64,000 nt of DNA, taken from assembly GCA_025201365.1 (NCBI GenBank), contig JAIXMF010000012.1, forward strand, positions 620,001-684,000, given 5' to 3'. Both the position numbers and the translations under genes were made by a program. Below, piece by piece: positions 1 through 13,600 of the stretch. Origin of the DNA: Syncephalis plumigaleata (taxonomy: Eukaryota; Zoopagomycota; Zoopagomycetes; Zoopagales; Piptocephalidaceae). Numbering within the stretch: the stretch's first letter is position 1; every line of letters starts with the position of its first letter. Under the pieces are notes generated by a model. It worked only from the letters and a program-made list of their open reading frames with translations. It was not told the origin of the DNA and did no database searches.

Positions 1-3000
1 GCTCGTCGTGGGTAGCGGTGGTCTTAGCATTGGACAAGCCGGCGAGTTCGATTACTCTGGCAGTCAAGCGATCAAGGCGTTAAAGGAGGCGAATATCCAC
101 ACGGTGCTCGTTAATCCTAATATCGCCACGATTCAAACGTCGCAAGCACTCGCGGATACGATCTACTTCCTTCCGGTCACGCCCGAGTATCTCGAGTATA
201 TCATTGAGCGCGAGAAACCCGATGGCATTCTATTGACATTCGGTGGACAATCCGGTCTCAACTGCGGTATCGCTCTCGATAAGATGGGCGTATTACGTCG
301 ACACAATGTCCAAGTGTTGGGTACTCCCGTTCAAACGTTAATCACCAGCGAGGATCGTGATTTATTCGCCAAGGCTTTGCAAGAGATTGACATTCCTGTC
401 GCGCAATCAGTCGCAGTAGAAACGGTTCAGGATGCGTTAGATGCGGCAGCCGGCATCGGCTACCCGGTCATTGTCCGCTCGGCTTTCTCGTTGGGTGGAC
501 TTGGTTCAGGTTTCGCTTCGGATGAAGACTCGCTACGACAACTGGCCACCAGTTCATTGTCACTTACACCGCAAATTCTCGTGGAAAAGTCGATGCGTGG
601 CTGGAAAGAGTTGAATACGAGGTGGTGCGTGATGCCGCCAACAACTGTATTACCGTGTGCAATATGGAGAACTTTGATCCATTAGGCACGCATACCGGCG
701 ATAGTATTGTCGTTGCACCGTCGCAAACCCTTACCGATGAAGAGTATCATATGTTGCGTACGGCGGCCATCAAGATCGTACGTCATATGGGCGTTGTTGG
801 CGAGTGTAACGTGCAATACGCGCTTAATCCCGAGAGTCTCGAGTACAAGTTATCGAGATGAACGCGCGTCTCTCTCGTAGTTCGGCACTGGCCTCCAAGG
901 CTACCGGCTATCCATTGGCGTTTATCGCTGCCAAGATTGCTCTCGGTTACACGTTGCCTGAATTGCAGAACGCGGTGACGAAATCCACTACGGCCTGTTT
1001 CGAGCCATCACTCGACTATATCGTCACGAAGATACCACGATGGGATCTGAGCAAGTTCAATCACGTGTCGCGCGAAGTAGGCTCGTGCATGAAGAGTGTC
1101 GGCGAAGTAATGGCCATTGGACGCACGTTCGAGGAAAGTCTACAAAAGGCCGTACGTCAAGTGGATCCGTCGTTCAGCGGATTCCAATCGTTGCCGGTGA
1201 ACGATCTCGACGACGCTCTCTCTCGTCCCACCGATCGTCGACTATTCCATGTCGGTTACGCGATGATCGAAAAGGGTTACTCCATCGATCGTGTTCACGA
1301 GTTGACCCGTATCGACAAATGGTTCCTCTACAAGCTGGACAATATCGTGCAGACGGAGAAGAAGCTGAGCCAGTACGGTCTAGATAATTTGCCGGTGGAT
1401 CTACTACATACGGCGAAGAAACACGGTTTCTCGGATGCTCAAATTGCCAAGGCACTAAATCCACCCTCTACGGAAGACCTCGTACGTGCCACTCGTAAAT
1501 CGGCCAACATCATTCCTCGCGTTAAGCGTATTGACACATTGGCCGCGGAATTCCCGCTGCCACCAACTATCTTTACACCACGTATAATGCCGATTCCGAC
1601 GATCTTGCCTTCGATGATAATGGCACCATGGTATTGGGATCAGGCGTGTACCGTATTGGTTCGTCGGTCGAATTCGACTGGTGTGGCGTTTCCTGCGTAC
1701 GTGCCCTTCGTCAACTAGGCCACAAGACCGTGGTGGTCAACTACAATCCCGAGACCGTATCGACCGATTTCGACGAATGCGATCGTCTCTACTTTGAGGA
1801 ACTCTCGTACGAACGCGTCATGGACATTTACGAGCGTGAAAAGGCATCGGGTGTCGTGGTTAGTGTGGGCGGTCAATTGCCACAAAATATCGCTTTACGT
1901 CTACACAAAATGATGTCAATGTACTTGGCACCTCACCCGTAATGATCGATCAGGCCGAGGATCGCTACAAGTTCTCGCAAATTCTCGATCGTATCGGTGT
2001 CGATCAACCCGAATGGAAGGAATTGACGAGTGTGGAGAGGCGACACAATTCGCGGAACAAGTAGGCTACCCGGTGTTGGTACGTCCATCCTACGTACTTA
2101 GCGGTGCGGCAATGAATGTCGCACACGACGCTACCGCTTTAAAGAATCATTTGAGTGCTGCGGCCACTGTCTCTCCACTACATCCAGTAGTTGTTACAAA
2201 GTTCATCGCCGGTGCCCAAGAAATCGATATCGACGCGGTTGCTCATCAAGGTAGCGTGCTATGTCATGCCGTATCGAACACGTCGAGCAAGCGGGTGTTC
2301 ACTCGGGCGATGCCACATTAATCCTGCCGTCGCGTGAATTGCCCACCACGACGCTTGATAGTCTAAAGGAGATTACGGGCAAGGTTGCTAAAGCATTTGA
2401 GATTACCGGTCCATTCAATATGCAAGTAATCCGCGCCATTAATGACGATGGCTCCGAACAACTTCGTGTGATCGAGTGTAATCTACGAGCATCACGTTCA
2501 TTCCCATTCGTATCCAAGGTGCTCGGCGTCAACTTTATCGATGTTGCCACACACGCCCTATGCAATGAGTCCGTGCCAAACCAATGGATCTAATGTCCAT
2601 TAAGCGAGATTATCAAGCGATAAGGTGCCACAATTAGTTGGACTCGTTTGGCAGGTGCCGATCCATTCCTGGGCGTTGAGATGTCTTCCACGGGCGAGGT
2701 AGCATGTTTCGGCAAGGACAAGCACGAAGCATACTTGGCGGCTATTCAGTCCACCACTGGCTTCCGTCTACCAGTAACTGGACATGGTGTTCTTTTGGGT
2801 CGTGATCATCTAACGAGCAATGATGATTTCGTACATGTAGCCCGTGTACTCAATACGACACTTGGTCATCCACTGTTCACGGATGTGCAAGAAACGGCCG
2901 ATTACTTGCCAGCATCAAATCCCATGCGAAGCAATTACTTATCATTAAGCGACAAGCGTGCTTTGCAAAAAGAGCTAAAAGCACATCAGATTGATTTCTG

Positions 3001-3223
3001 TATCAATTTGGCACGCGACCGTCCAACCACTACGGCCGATCCCAATTACGGCATGCGACGTGCAGCTGTCGACTTTGGCATTCCATTGGTGAACGATGCC
3101 AAATGCGCACGCCTCTTTGTCGACGCACTGGCCAAGAAGCATGCCTCTAACGAGACGAGCAAGCAAGGCATTCCATCGGAAGTGCGCAGCTGGTCTGATT
3201 TTGTAACTGAAGAGTCCATCTAA
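1..3223 (+). CDS. CPA2: carbamoyl-phosphate synthase, arginine-specific large chain (5' end outside window)
   Basis: Makes carbamoyl phosphate from ammonia (from the small glutaminase chain), bicarbonate and two ATP, for arginine synthesis. The reading matches yeast Cpa2 from near its N-terminus to its end: the first ATP-grasp half begins with [20 protein letters not shown], the second half restarts near 1630 with [17 protein letters not shown], and an MGS-like allosteric domain closes the protein (about 2770-3220). No aspartate transcarbamylase follows, so this is Cpa2 and not the Ura2/CAD fusion. About 25-30 residues plus any targeting peptide lie left of the window. The frame breaks nine times (near 612, 852, 1551, 1911, 2036, 2276, 2577, 2624 and 2634). 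In each case one added base in a homopolymer restores the family sequence (five GG, one A5, one CCC, one AAA, one TTT). There are no true nonsense changes, so sequence error is likelier than a dead gene. A poly(A)-like AATAAA lies near 3308. Confidence 0.95.
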
Positions 3224-5921
3224 TAGATGGATTCACCTCTTGCTAACCGTTAACAGTCATTTATCATCACCTATTATTATTATTATTATTTGTATGTCTA
3301 TGTTGATAAATAAACTTGAAAATATAATATGGCTGTTATTTATTTCATTATTGTAAACATAATAGAAACATCATAAGTAGTCGCTGATTATTTAACGTAT
3401 GATTACATGAACAATACAAATTGCACTATGATAATATTCGTCATATGTAAACGGCGTGCTCACTATTCATTATTGATACTTGGCAAAATAGTACGGTGTG
3501 TTCATGTCATGCGTGCACATGCACTAGTTGCCGGTTAGCAAAGGCTGCAGCGTGAGATAGAAGCATTGCTAGCGTTCATGCGTACCTTTGTTGCGTGCTC
3601 TACGTAAACGCAATATTATTATCAATCCAAGTGGTATGTAGTGTAACAAAGGATGATAAAAATGCAAGTCATTGACAATGGCGCCAGTCACTATAGCGAA
3701 AAACGGCACATGCTACATTCAATATTCATGCGTTATAGTGAATACTCCCATTCATTAGACTGTAGTCACATTGTCTACTGACCTATTCGGCAAATGGCAA
3801 GCTGTAATGATGAATGTATGCATATTACTGCTCGGCAAAATGAGGTAATACAGTGTCATGATAATGCATGAAAATGATATGGGACTGCTTGGCAATTAAT
3901 GCTGCTTCATTATTATGATTACAGCAGTATTATGGATGCTTTACCCCTTTTCCTTGAACTATTACGAATAGTAATCGGCAATAATAGCAGCTATGATAGA
4001 GGTGGCTATGTATTACAAACAAAGCCTTTTGTTGCTATCGCATACTGTAGTCATAGGTGCATTGACTGTACTATCGCAATAGCGCATAAGTGAATGTATG
4101 TATGTATGTGTAATACAAGCTGTTTGATCGACTCTACTGCTACATCCGCATTACCTTCCATAGTGTTAACGGATGACAATATTAACAATAATAACAATAT
4201 ACAACATTACTCATAGATACATCTGCTCAATCATATTGTTGTAATAATTAGCGTAAAATGACGCTAGTATCAGTGCCGATGTGTGTGTGTGTGTGTGTGT
4301 GTTAGTACATGCATATGTCTGTACTCCACGCGACATCAGACCATCGACATGGCTGCAGCACAACTAAGCGCAATGACCACATTGAAGCAACCCTTTGTGC
4401 AAAGTACAAAATGAATTGCGCATAGGAATACAATATTCAGGGATGAAATCGACAATTTAGGTAAAACGGAATGGCAAGAACGACAGATTTACACGCATAT
4501 GCACGCATATTAAATGGATATTGTACAAACTAGATGAAATGGTAAGGGTAACTATTAAGCTATCTATTAGGTATCATGCAAGCATGCTGTGGTTCATTGT
4601 GGCATCGCCACCTCAAAACAAAACGAAAAAACAACAACATGCGCAGCATGCAGTCGTAAACAGTCCATCCAATCAGCAAGCGAAAAGAAAAACACATACA
4701 TCCTACACATCATGCTCATTATCCGCGTAGGTATGAACTGGCGTGAGAGATGTCCAGTTGCACCATCATCAAATGATTACACAAAGGCATGGCATTCACT
4801 ATGGTTCTTAGTGGCCTATTCTTTATACTACTACTATTACTACTACAGCAGCACTGGTATCATCATCACCATCGTCATTGTTGTTGTTGTTGTTGTTTAG
4901 CCATTATACTATTTACATTCACCTATGGAACATAATGCTTAGTTGGTCAACATGTGCACACACACACATACACACGTACGTACACGCGCACATACATACA
5001 TACATACATACATACACGTATACGTACACATTAGACACGCGCATACTTGCTCCCGTCGTTTTATGTTTCTCCTTTTGCCAGCCATTCCACAGATGCAGTG
5101 CTATCTTTAGAGGACACTCAGATATCGCCATGTTTTGCCTACCCTATCCGTTGTGCAACATTGCTGGTCATCAATCATGTTGTCGCCGTTGTTGATAATG
5201 ATGTTGATGATGTTGACAATGATGCTGATGGATGAACCGGCGGACTGGCTGTTGGCGGACTGGCTGACTGGCTGGTTAACTGACAACTACGTAGGAAATA
5301 AAAATGACAAGTCCTTGAAGACGCTCCCCCTATCCGTCCATCTTGTCGGCTCTATTAAAATCATTTTATTAGTATACACGCTCAGAGGCAAACTCGCCTT
5401 AATTATCGTGTTCTATTATTCATTTGATTATTACTTTTTTTGTTTTTTGTTGTGGTTGTCGTTACTGTTGTCCTCGTTGTTGCCCTCATTGTTGTCGTTG
5501 TTGTTGTTTTCCTATAAACTAACCATTTCCTAGTGGTTAGCCCTTTCCCTCTTGATACAAAAATCATTTCCTAATCAACGCTGAACTCTTTATTTGGTTG
5601 CATCCTTCTAAGCGTCGTGTTTCAGTCGCACACCTTGTACAGCACATTCTCTCCTGCCCTCTTTGTTGCCACGCGCACGTGGACGTCGTGTAGTAGTAGA
5701 TCTGCCGTAAAAAAAACAATTTAAAAAGGTGAGTCTGTCCTATGAATAAATGGGACCGTTTTTTCTCTATAACACTTTTGATTCACAAGAGCATCCCTGC
5801 TAACGCGATCCTACACCACATTATAGATTTCCACTATTTAGTTATTTTATAGTATTACCATCGCCATTATTATTATTATTACCGTTACCATCACCCTTAC
5901 TATCGTTGCTGTTTCATTAGT
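3224..5921. other. intergenic, AT-rich with microsatellites
   Basis: I see no supported gene. It holds the CPA2 3' region, a (GT)n run at 4281-4302, a GTT run near 4879-4899, and CA/CATA-type runs at about 4957-5025. The open frames across these runs are low-complexity (Tyr, Val, His-Thr repeats) and are not believable proteins. A splice-donor-like GTGAGT at 5729 may belong to the leader of the next gene. Confidence 0.6.
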
Positions 5922-7199
5922 ATGAGACTTAAACGCGCTTTTTCATTTGCAGCTCGAATTACGGAGCGTAAATCAGAGTCTGAAACTGCTTGTCTCGGTA
6001 GCGACAATATAACTCAACCATTATCTACTACGCCATCGTCATCGTCATCGTCATCTTCTTCATCTTCAGCAACTAACGCATCCTACACATTATCTACAGT
6101 TTCTTCAACACATTCGCTAAATGGTGCACAGTCATTAAATTCAACCACCTTGCCCGTTCATCCGGTGGTGCGCGTGACATCGCCCACTACCACCACCACC
6201 GCCACTGGTTCATTGGTGATCGCTAGACGACGATCCGCCTGTGACCTACCATTCCTTGCCGATATTCGTCGACTACTTCCGGAACGGGTGACCATTACGG
6301 AAGATGCCGCCATTGCTATCTGGTGTTTTAGTAAAGACCTCATAGAATTGCTGGCCGACTACTGCGAGGGCTCACACCGTCTCGTTGAAGGTCGTCGACT
6401 GGAGGAAGCACTCCGAGAGTTGATGCTCCCGAGGAAGCAGAAAAGACCGGTCGCACGCGATGGACCGCTCCATTCTGTCTCAAGGGAAAATACGCTCAGT
6501 ATCCGTCGCTTCTACGTACACTATTGCAATCAGTCACGGGTGTACGTCTTCATGCCGCGTATCAATTAGGCATCGATTACATGTCCACCAGTAATAGCTG
6601 GTCAGGTCAGTCGAATCGATTCACGACCGACCTAATCAAAACGCTATCCGACCAAGTCGTCAAGCATGTCACGAAAGCCAGTGCCGAGCTTGTCGTGCAA
6701 AGTGATCGCAGTTGTGTCGGCGTCAACGAGGTACTATTGACACTTAGCACGGATACACAACTGTGCCGGGCATTCTCTATGATGGATCTACGTCAACAAC
6801 TTACGGAAATCGTTTACGGTAATCCAATGGATGTTCGTCCATCTTTACGTAATTTACTTTACGCAAGCAATAGTTTGCATCCAACACAATTTAGTAAGTA
6901 ATATTCAAATGAAAGCATATATCACGTATTGCCCATTGCTAATATCGATCATCATCATCATCTCTATAGACGGTCCACAGCACAGTCGTAGTTCATCATT
7001 TAACGCTATACAGCATCATCGTACTATTTCTCGACAAACGTCCAAGTTCTCGCTTGGCTCGTCGTCTGCCACATCATCTAAGGCGCAGGATCTTCGTGCA
7101 TTTATGGCCGATCCTACCGTTGCCTTCCTAGGTGTACACGATGATGCACGCGATTCACAATGGACTCACGTATTTCGCGGGCTTGGCCCGAATCAATAG
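5922..7199 (+). CDS. unrecognised Ser/Thr-rich protein
   Basis: Not assigned to a family. It opens with a basic N-terminus and a long Ser/Thr-rich region (a Ser run near 6030-6070). A charged, helix-like stretch follows (TITEDAAIAIWCFSKDLIEL, about 6292-6350), then a second ordered part (about 6590-6890). An intron at 6894-6969 (GTAAGT to TATAG) joins cleanly to a last exon rich in Ser that ends in GLGPNQ. The frame breaks once or twice near 6400-6550, as elsewhere in this contig. The start is uncertain. ATG 5922 precedes a good acceptor-like TTTGCAG at 5940, and a donor-like GTGAGT lies at 5729, but an exon starting at 5941 would have no early in-frame ATG, so 5922 is preferred. Codon regularity and the clean last intron support a real gene. 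Confidence 0.65.
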
Positions 7200-9367
7200 G
7201 TATCATCATCATATACCTGTTGTTTATTCCAGTAGAGTATCATGCTATATCTATATCTATATATACCTTATCCCACCTTATCCCACCTTATCTTATCCTA
7301 CACTCGGTCTATATCAAATGGATTTACACCAATTCATTATGCATTTTAACGACTTGCAAGCATTATCAGCATTAAGAGCACTCGAACCTTTCTTGTTTCG
7401 TTTTGTTTCGTCTCGCCTTGTTCTGTTTCTCTTGCTTTACTTACTTGTCCTTTTGTTTGTACAGTGCCGAGCACTAGTTTATCTCTTCATTCCATTTCCC
7501 ATTGCATTGTCTTTCAGAAATATTTTGCATCTTTTCTCTTTTGCTTGACATTTACATCTTGTTTATATCTACAGCGTAGGTATATATATGTCTCAATCTA
7601 CGTATGCTATTTCCTCTTGTTGACATGCAAGCTATGTTTTCTTACAAAACATCTCGCATAACAAAAGGTAGACAGTATACTATCAGTTTGCATTTCTTTC
7701 TTAGCATAGGCGCTCTGCTAATTGCGCAGTAAGCGTAGTCTTCCTATTCTTTCACCTATTCTTTCTTACTTTTCTTGATGCATCCTTGTATCCCATTTTA
7801 CTTTTATATTTTTCTTGCTGTTAGATGTGTCATGAATAGCAAGCAGGCTACAATGATACGCTTGCTGGTATTCATGGCTCCTTTTTCCTTATGCTTTCTC
7901 TTACCTTTTATCTTTTAGTTGCTGGTCGACTATAAGATAAAGCGTTAAGCGATTTCTTTTCTCTAGGACTTTTTTCAAAGTTCGGTGCCAATTAATGCTA
8001 ATTCTGATATAGAATAAAATGTTTCAGTCCTTTTAGTGTTATATCAGGTACTCTGTACGAAATAGATCGATCAAGAGAAAACAAACAGAATGTATCGATT
8101 AATGGTGAACATTTATGATTTGACACGTTGTATATATCATGCTAACTGAATAGGAGAACCAATACGGCTTACAAGTGTACATTCATGAATTCCCATTGAG
8201 CGCATTACTAGGAGGAACAATGACCAATGCTGTTCTCATTCTCTCTCATTCTCTCTCTCTGACGTGGTACATTGAATTTACTTGTCAGGGATGAAATGGA
8301 ATACGCAGGATGTCAACTGGTCAATTTATATACATATACATACATTGATATAATAGTGTCGTATATATTGTCAAAAATGTCACTGCTCATTGTCATAATT
8401 GAACGGAATAGCTATCGAGTACTATAACACGTCTAATATGCCATAAGCAAATGATCTGGTAGTCAAGTAATGGTAATTGGAAAAAAGACAGTCATGTTGA
8501 AGATAAAAGAATATCAGTGAATAATAGTTAAATAGTTCGCTTTGGAAAAAAGGGGGGCAGCCTACGCGTATAAGCAATGATTTTCCTTTTCGTATAAACC
8601 TTCTATGCTAATGATAACAATAATAATAATAAGAAGCATGATAAGCATAATAACAATAATAGACTATTCAGTGCAGGACTCGTACGCAAATTGAATGATC
8701 TGATAGCATTCGTAATAGCAAATGCAATGCTAACGTACTATGCCACGTACATACACGTTGATCTCATGGGAGTATAACTTACATCCTAGTTATTACGGTG
8801 CTAAATCTCCTGCACTCGGCGACAGCTATACGGAATGACTTTCCACATACGTACATCACATCCTAGTACTCTGATCTTTTACTACATCATTGCCGGCTGC
8901 ACAGTTCTCCTACCCCCTTGCGGAGGATATTTAATAAACAAATGATATGCTCGCGGCCTTCTTTAGCGAGTTGGACTACATTTGTTGCGCTTTATCTACT
9001 TTATCATATATTACCACTAGCACTACCATTACCATTATCATCGTCACTATTATTATTATTACTACTACTGTTGTTCATGTCCCAACTTTAGTGGATATTT
9101 AATAACTGCCGGACACTCGATATATATACACTGTCTTGCTATTATCGCTATTATCATCGTCTTCCTTTTCTTTCATTCTCTCTCTCCTCATTCTCTCTCG
9201 CTCTCTCGTGCTGTTGCCAACGTCACGACTCTACCCAAGTAATGGTAAGATAGAGTACATGACTTGGATAGCAACGACACAGATACCATAGTTAGTCACT
9301 AGTATTGTCTCTCCTTGCGTAGCATTTGCCACTCATCAATTGACCTTTTTCTCCATCTTCTGCAACA
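7200..9367. other. intergenic, no gene seen
   Basis: No open frame above background between about 7660 and 9367. It contains a short TATCCCACCT tandem near 7265-7297, pyrimidine-rich stretches and CTCTCT runs near 8250 and 9175. The last few hundred bases are probably the deacetylase promoter and leader. Confidence 0.6.
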
Positions 9368-10612
9368 ATGCTATTGTGTTCGCGAGCCTGGACGATTCGC
9401 CTCGTCTATTTGACATTCAATAGCATGGTCATACTAGCTAATACGCAACGGTTGCACGGTCCCACCGGCATTAGCTATCCGGAGCCTAATCGTGTACCAC
9501 CCTTTCAAAGTGAATTTGCCACCGGTGTGGACATGACGAAAATTCCCAAGTATCCCGTTAGACCTCCGGGCGCACCACCCGCCTGCCTGAACAATCTAGT
9601 GGACGGTCCCAATCAGGGATGCTGGTGGACTTGTGGCGGCTGTCGACGAGATGAGACATTGTTGGATGTCCTGGACGTGCGGCAGCGCTTACATTCGACG
9701 ATGGTCCAAGGTAGGCAATGCAACTTGAAGTGCATGTAGTGTTATCTAACAATGCGATGTTATCATCACCATTGCAGCAACAATACACTTTTACTATTAG
9801 ATGAGTTAAAGCGGCAAAACCTTAAGGCAACCTTCTGCGTATTAGGCAGCCAAGTATTACAATTTCCCAATATATTGAAGCGCACTTACGAAGAAGGTAG
9901 GTTGAAGAACGTGATCAGTCGACCATTCGACTAAATCTTAATTATCATCATCATTGTTGTCATAGGACACAATATTTGCTCGCACACATGGTCGCATCCT
10001 GCACTTACCTCACTTACAAATGAACAGATCTTGGCAGAGATCAAATGGACCGAGCGTGCCATCAAGGAAGTCATCGGCGTACAACCGAAATACTTGCGAC
10101 CACCCTATGGTGACGTTGATGATCGTGTACGTGGAGTCGCGCAAGCTGCCGGTTACCGGATACTGCATTGGAATCTTGACTCGGACGACTGGAGACTCAA
10201 TAGTCAGTCGCCCGCCGAGCGTATCACCGTCACCGCAATGATCAATAACCTACGCATGGCCATGGAGAAGGGAGCGGCAGCAGGCGTGGGGAAACTAGCT
10301 ACCGACAATCAGAAGAAACTGAATGGATTCGTCACGCTAGAGCACGATCTAACGCCGGAGGCCATTAAGCAATTCCCCGAGTTGATCAAGATGATACAGC
10401 AGGCTAATTATCAAGTACAAACGGTGTCGCAGTGTTTACAAGAGGATTCCGCGCATTACGATGACCCGCGTGCCACTCAGGCTCGTGTTGTCTCCACCAA
10501 TGATGGCGTGTCTACCAGTAGATTATCATTATTACAAATAGATGAGCAATTATTGCTTTGCTTTACCACCATTCTTTTGGTCAGTAGAAAACTAATTCAA
10601 CAATACATTTAA
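9368..10612 (+). CDS. polysaccharide (chitin) deacetylase, NodB family
   Basis: Predicted to remove acetyl groups from chitin in the cell wall. Exons are 9368-9710, 9778-9896 and 9966-10612, with GT-AG introns in matching phase. The NodB motifs are visible in order: TFDDGP (across the end of exon 1), HTWSHP (exon 3, metal-binding histidines), RPPYGD, DSDDW and LEHD. Exon 1 is out of frame before the first motif. One missing T near 9666 (GATTGTCC read as GATGTCC) would restore the family's Asp-x-Cys-Pro lead-in to TFDDGP. The N-terminus has a hydrophobic, signal-like segment (about residues 8-25). The C-terminus ends in a hydrophobic stretch (LLLCFTTILLVS) after a Ser/Thr-rich linker, which could be a GPI or membrane anchor. 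Substrate (chitin versus another polymer) is inferred. Confidence 0.9.
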
Positions 10613-13600
10613 CTTCTTCTTCTTCTCCTTCTTATTGAATATCACATTATCCCTTAGAGAATTTAACAATATACAATAAAACTAGTCCTATCTAACAATG
10701 CTTTTTCCTTTTATTATTATTACATATATATACCGTGTTGCTAACTGCTACACAATCCTAGTAAGTAGATTTAATGTGGTCCCAGCACGACTATCAATGC
10801 GACAAGTAGTAATCGGACACCAACTAGTTAAATCAAGTTGTACCACGTATCCGTATGGAGGGGGTCGAAGTAAAACACGGATCCATTAATGATGATGCGT
10901 GGCTAATATGTAAGTCGATGAATACGTAGTTTAGTTTTACGAATTGTACAAATCCGAAATGATGACACTAGAGGAAATTGAGACATCCCCGTGTTGGTCG
11001 TAATTGATCAGCGCGTAAATATTCATACACTATAATGGTGTATGCGTATCGTGGATGATGTCTATGCTGCCATGTCTTGATCTAATTTGATCGGATAGTT
11101 ACAATTCTAAACTTGAACCGTTGATTATCTATTACTACAAAGAATTAACACATTAAATAGTTGTTGCTTATACCTATAGATGAACAAGCATTCCATTTTC
11201 AATTTGTTTTTATATATTATTTGCTGGTCAAGAAGACACACTATTAATAATATACAATTGCACTCGACAACCGATGATATCATACCAATAGTAAATGTAT
11301 ACATCGAAATACTACAATGATGATCTAAATGTGCCAATGACCATGTAGCACAAAGCTAATCCACACACACATACATACACACATACACAATCATAAGATT
11401 GTACCGATGATTCTGCATCGTATAACCGATTAAACATTAATATCTACTTTTATTGCATTAGTATATGTGTATTAGTGGAAATGGCGTAGCATGGCATAAT
11501 CCAATGCTTTGAAATGATAGACTAATTGATTGCTCACTCAATATTCATAGCAATGAACACGAGGGCAATACACGACAGACTTTGGCGATAGACTTTGATA
11601 AGGCATACGGATCAGGTGACCTATCCCATCGTCTTTCAATATCGTCATGCTTGCATCAACCCATGGTCAACCCGTTTTTCCTTTACTTTCTCGTTTACCG
11701 ATAATATTGGACACAATTCTACGTTCAACGCACCATTACTATTTGATATTACTGTTGTAGCTACTATACTAATAAATAACAATAATAATAATAAAAAATC
11801 CAACTTGACTATCCATTCCATCTCATTCTACGTTACTCGATTCAATTCCTTCATGATGAATGTACGTCATGGCGAATGTACCCACGTCCTTTTCTCTCTC
11901 TTTCTCTCTCTTTCCAACCTGTTGCATGATCGCCTCCACATCAGGTAACCTCGTACCGCAGCTATTAGTAAATGGGGCAGTTTGTCCTCCAAGGGTCGAA
12001 TAGACCAGAACCAATGGTATTGCTCATTGAACGACGTTTGACAAATGCGTAAACCCTTTTTTTGCTCATTTCTCGTCGTCTTCTCCCCCCTCCTCTCCAC
12101 ACATGCATGCATGCAGCCAATAGCAGCAGCACAGCAGCACAGCATCACATGGATGTTGTAGTGGATATGTTCATTATCCATCAAATCGACAGGATAACTA
12201 TCAATTGCTAAGGTGTCATGCTATCACCACCACCACCACCACAACAGCAACAACCTATTTGTAAGGAGTATAAGCGGCATTGGCAACTGATATCGTGCTA
12301 TTCTATTCTATTTGACATTGATCATCTACATATGATAAACAGTTGTACCACAACTACAAAGAAAGAGGAGGCACGGTGTCAATTCAACCACATTGATCTA
12401 CTCGACCATTGTTGACGTTACGACATTCGGCTGGCCCATTCCGTTCATCACGTTAATGATGCATATCTGTTGATGAGCCTGTGCACACCCGCACACCCGC
12501 ACACACACATCCATATTCCGTTTGACCAAATTAGGCCGAGTTTTCGTGCTTTCGTCCATTGGTATAGCAACATTACACAGAGTTGCCATTAATCACCGGT
12601 CGGTAGTTTTTCTTACTATTATTATCGCTACTATTGCCGTGATTGTTATTATTTGTATGCGAATGCATACATATAGAAAGAGCGTACGACAGATTGTTTC
12701 CTCTCCTCTACTCTTCTTTCTCCTCCTTCCCCTTAATATCTTTTAGAGAGAGAGAGGAGAGCACGCCACGGTGTACTACATCATTTATTGGCCTCCTTTT
12801 TCTGCTGTTTATCTCGACGCACACAAACACACACCACACCACATACGCACATACGCATACTCGCATACTCGTACTAACGATTCGTCTTAAACACGACTTG
12901 TATCGCGGTTTTCCACTTGTGTTGTTTATATTGTTATTGATATCATTTTTTTAAGTACTGCAGCCACACCCCTTCATCTTTTGTATTTATACTGGGAAAC
13001 GGTTGCTACATCTGTCGCACATCATACACACACACATACACACGCACGCGTACACGGTATTCATAGTGTGGATTAAGGTAGGTATATGATGATATTCAAT
13101 GATATTCGATGATAGTGGATAGTACGCACATACGCATACACACACACGCGCACTACATGCACACGGCTTCACCGGAGGATATATGCTCATTTCCTTTACC
13201 TGTTCTCATTAATTTATCAATATTTGGGGGCACCTTATTCGGTCACCATTGTTTTTCTTACATTTGCGCATTCTAACTCCTCACTTGTTTACTTGTTGCT
13301 CTCCTCTCCTCTCCTCACTCGGTCACTACTCGTCACTCACTCACTCACTCTGTCACCCTTCCGTTTTATACGTTATTTCCTTTCTCTACTATTATTCCTA
13401 CCACCACCATTGCTTCTGCACCCATTCTTTTCCTTCTTTCTCTTGTTTGTCTCCAGTTCCTCGACGTCTCCTAACTTTCGCTTCCTTTATTCCGTTTCCT
13501 TGTTGCTGTTTGTTCCCAGCACTAGCTACATTGGAATATACTCGTGCAGCTCTACTCGTATCCCTCTTCTTCTCTCTTACCACCGTTGCGTAGTAGTCTC

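Noticed and set aside
8-3223. CPA2 as a pseudogene or as a programmed-frameshift gene
   Set aside because: All nine breaks are one-base losses in homopolymers with full protein conservation between them and no shared slippery site; sequence error explains them better.
4878-5195. Open frames over the CATA/CACA repeats
   Set aside because: Reading frames are by-products of microsatellites (His-Thr-Tyr repeats on one strand, Val-Cys-Met on the other).
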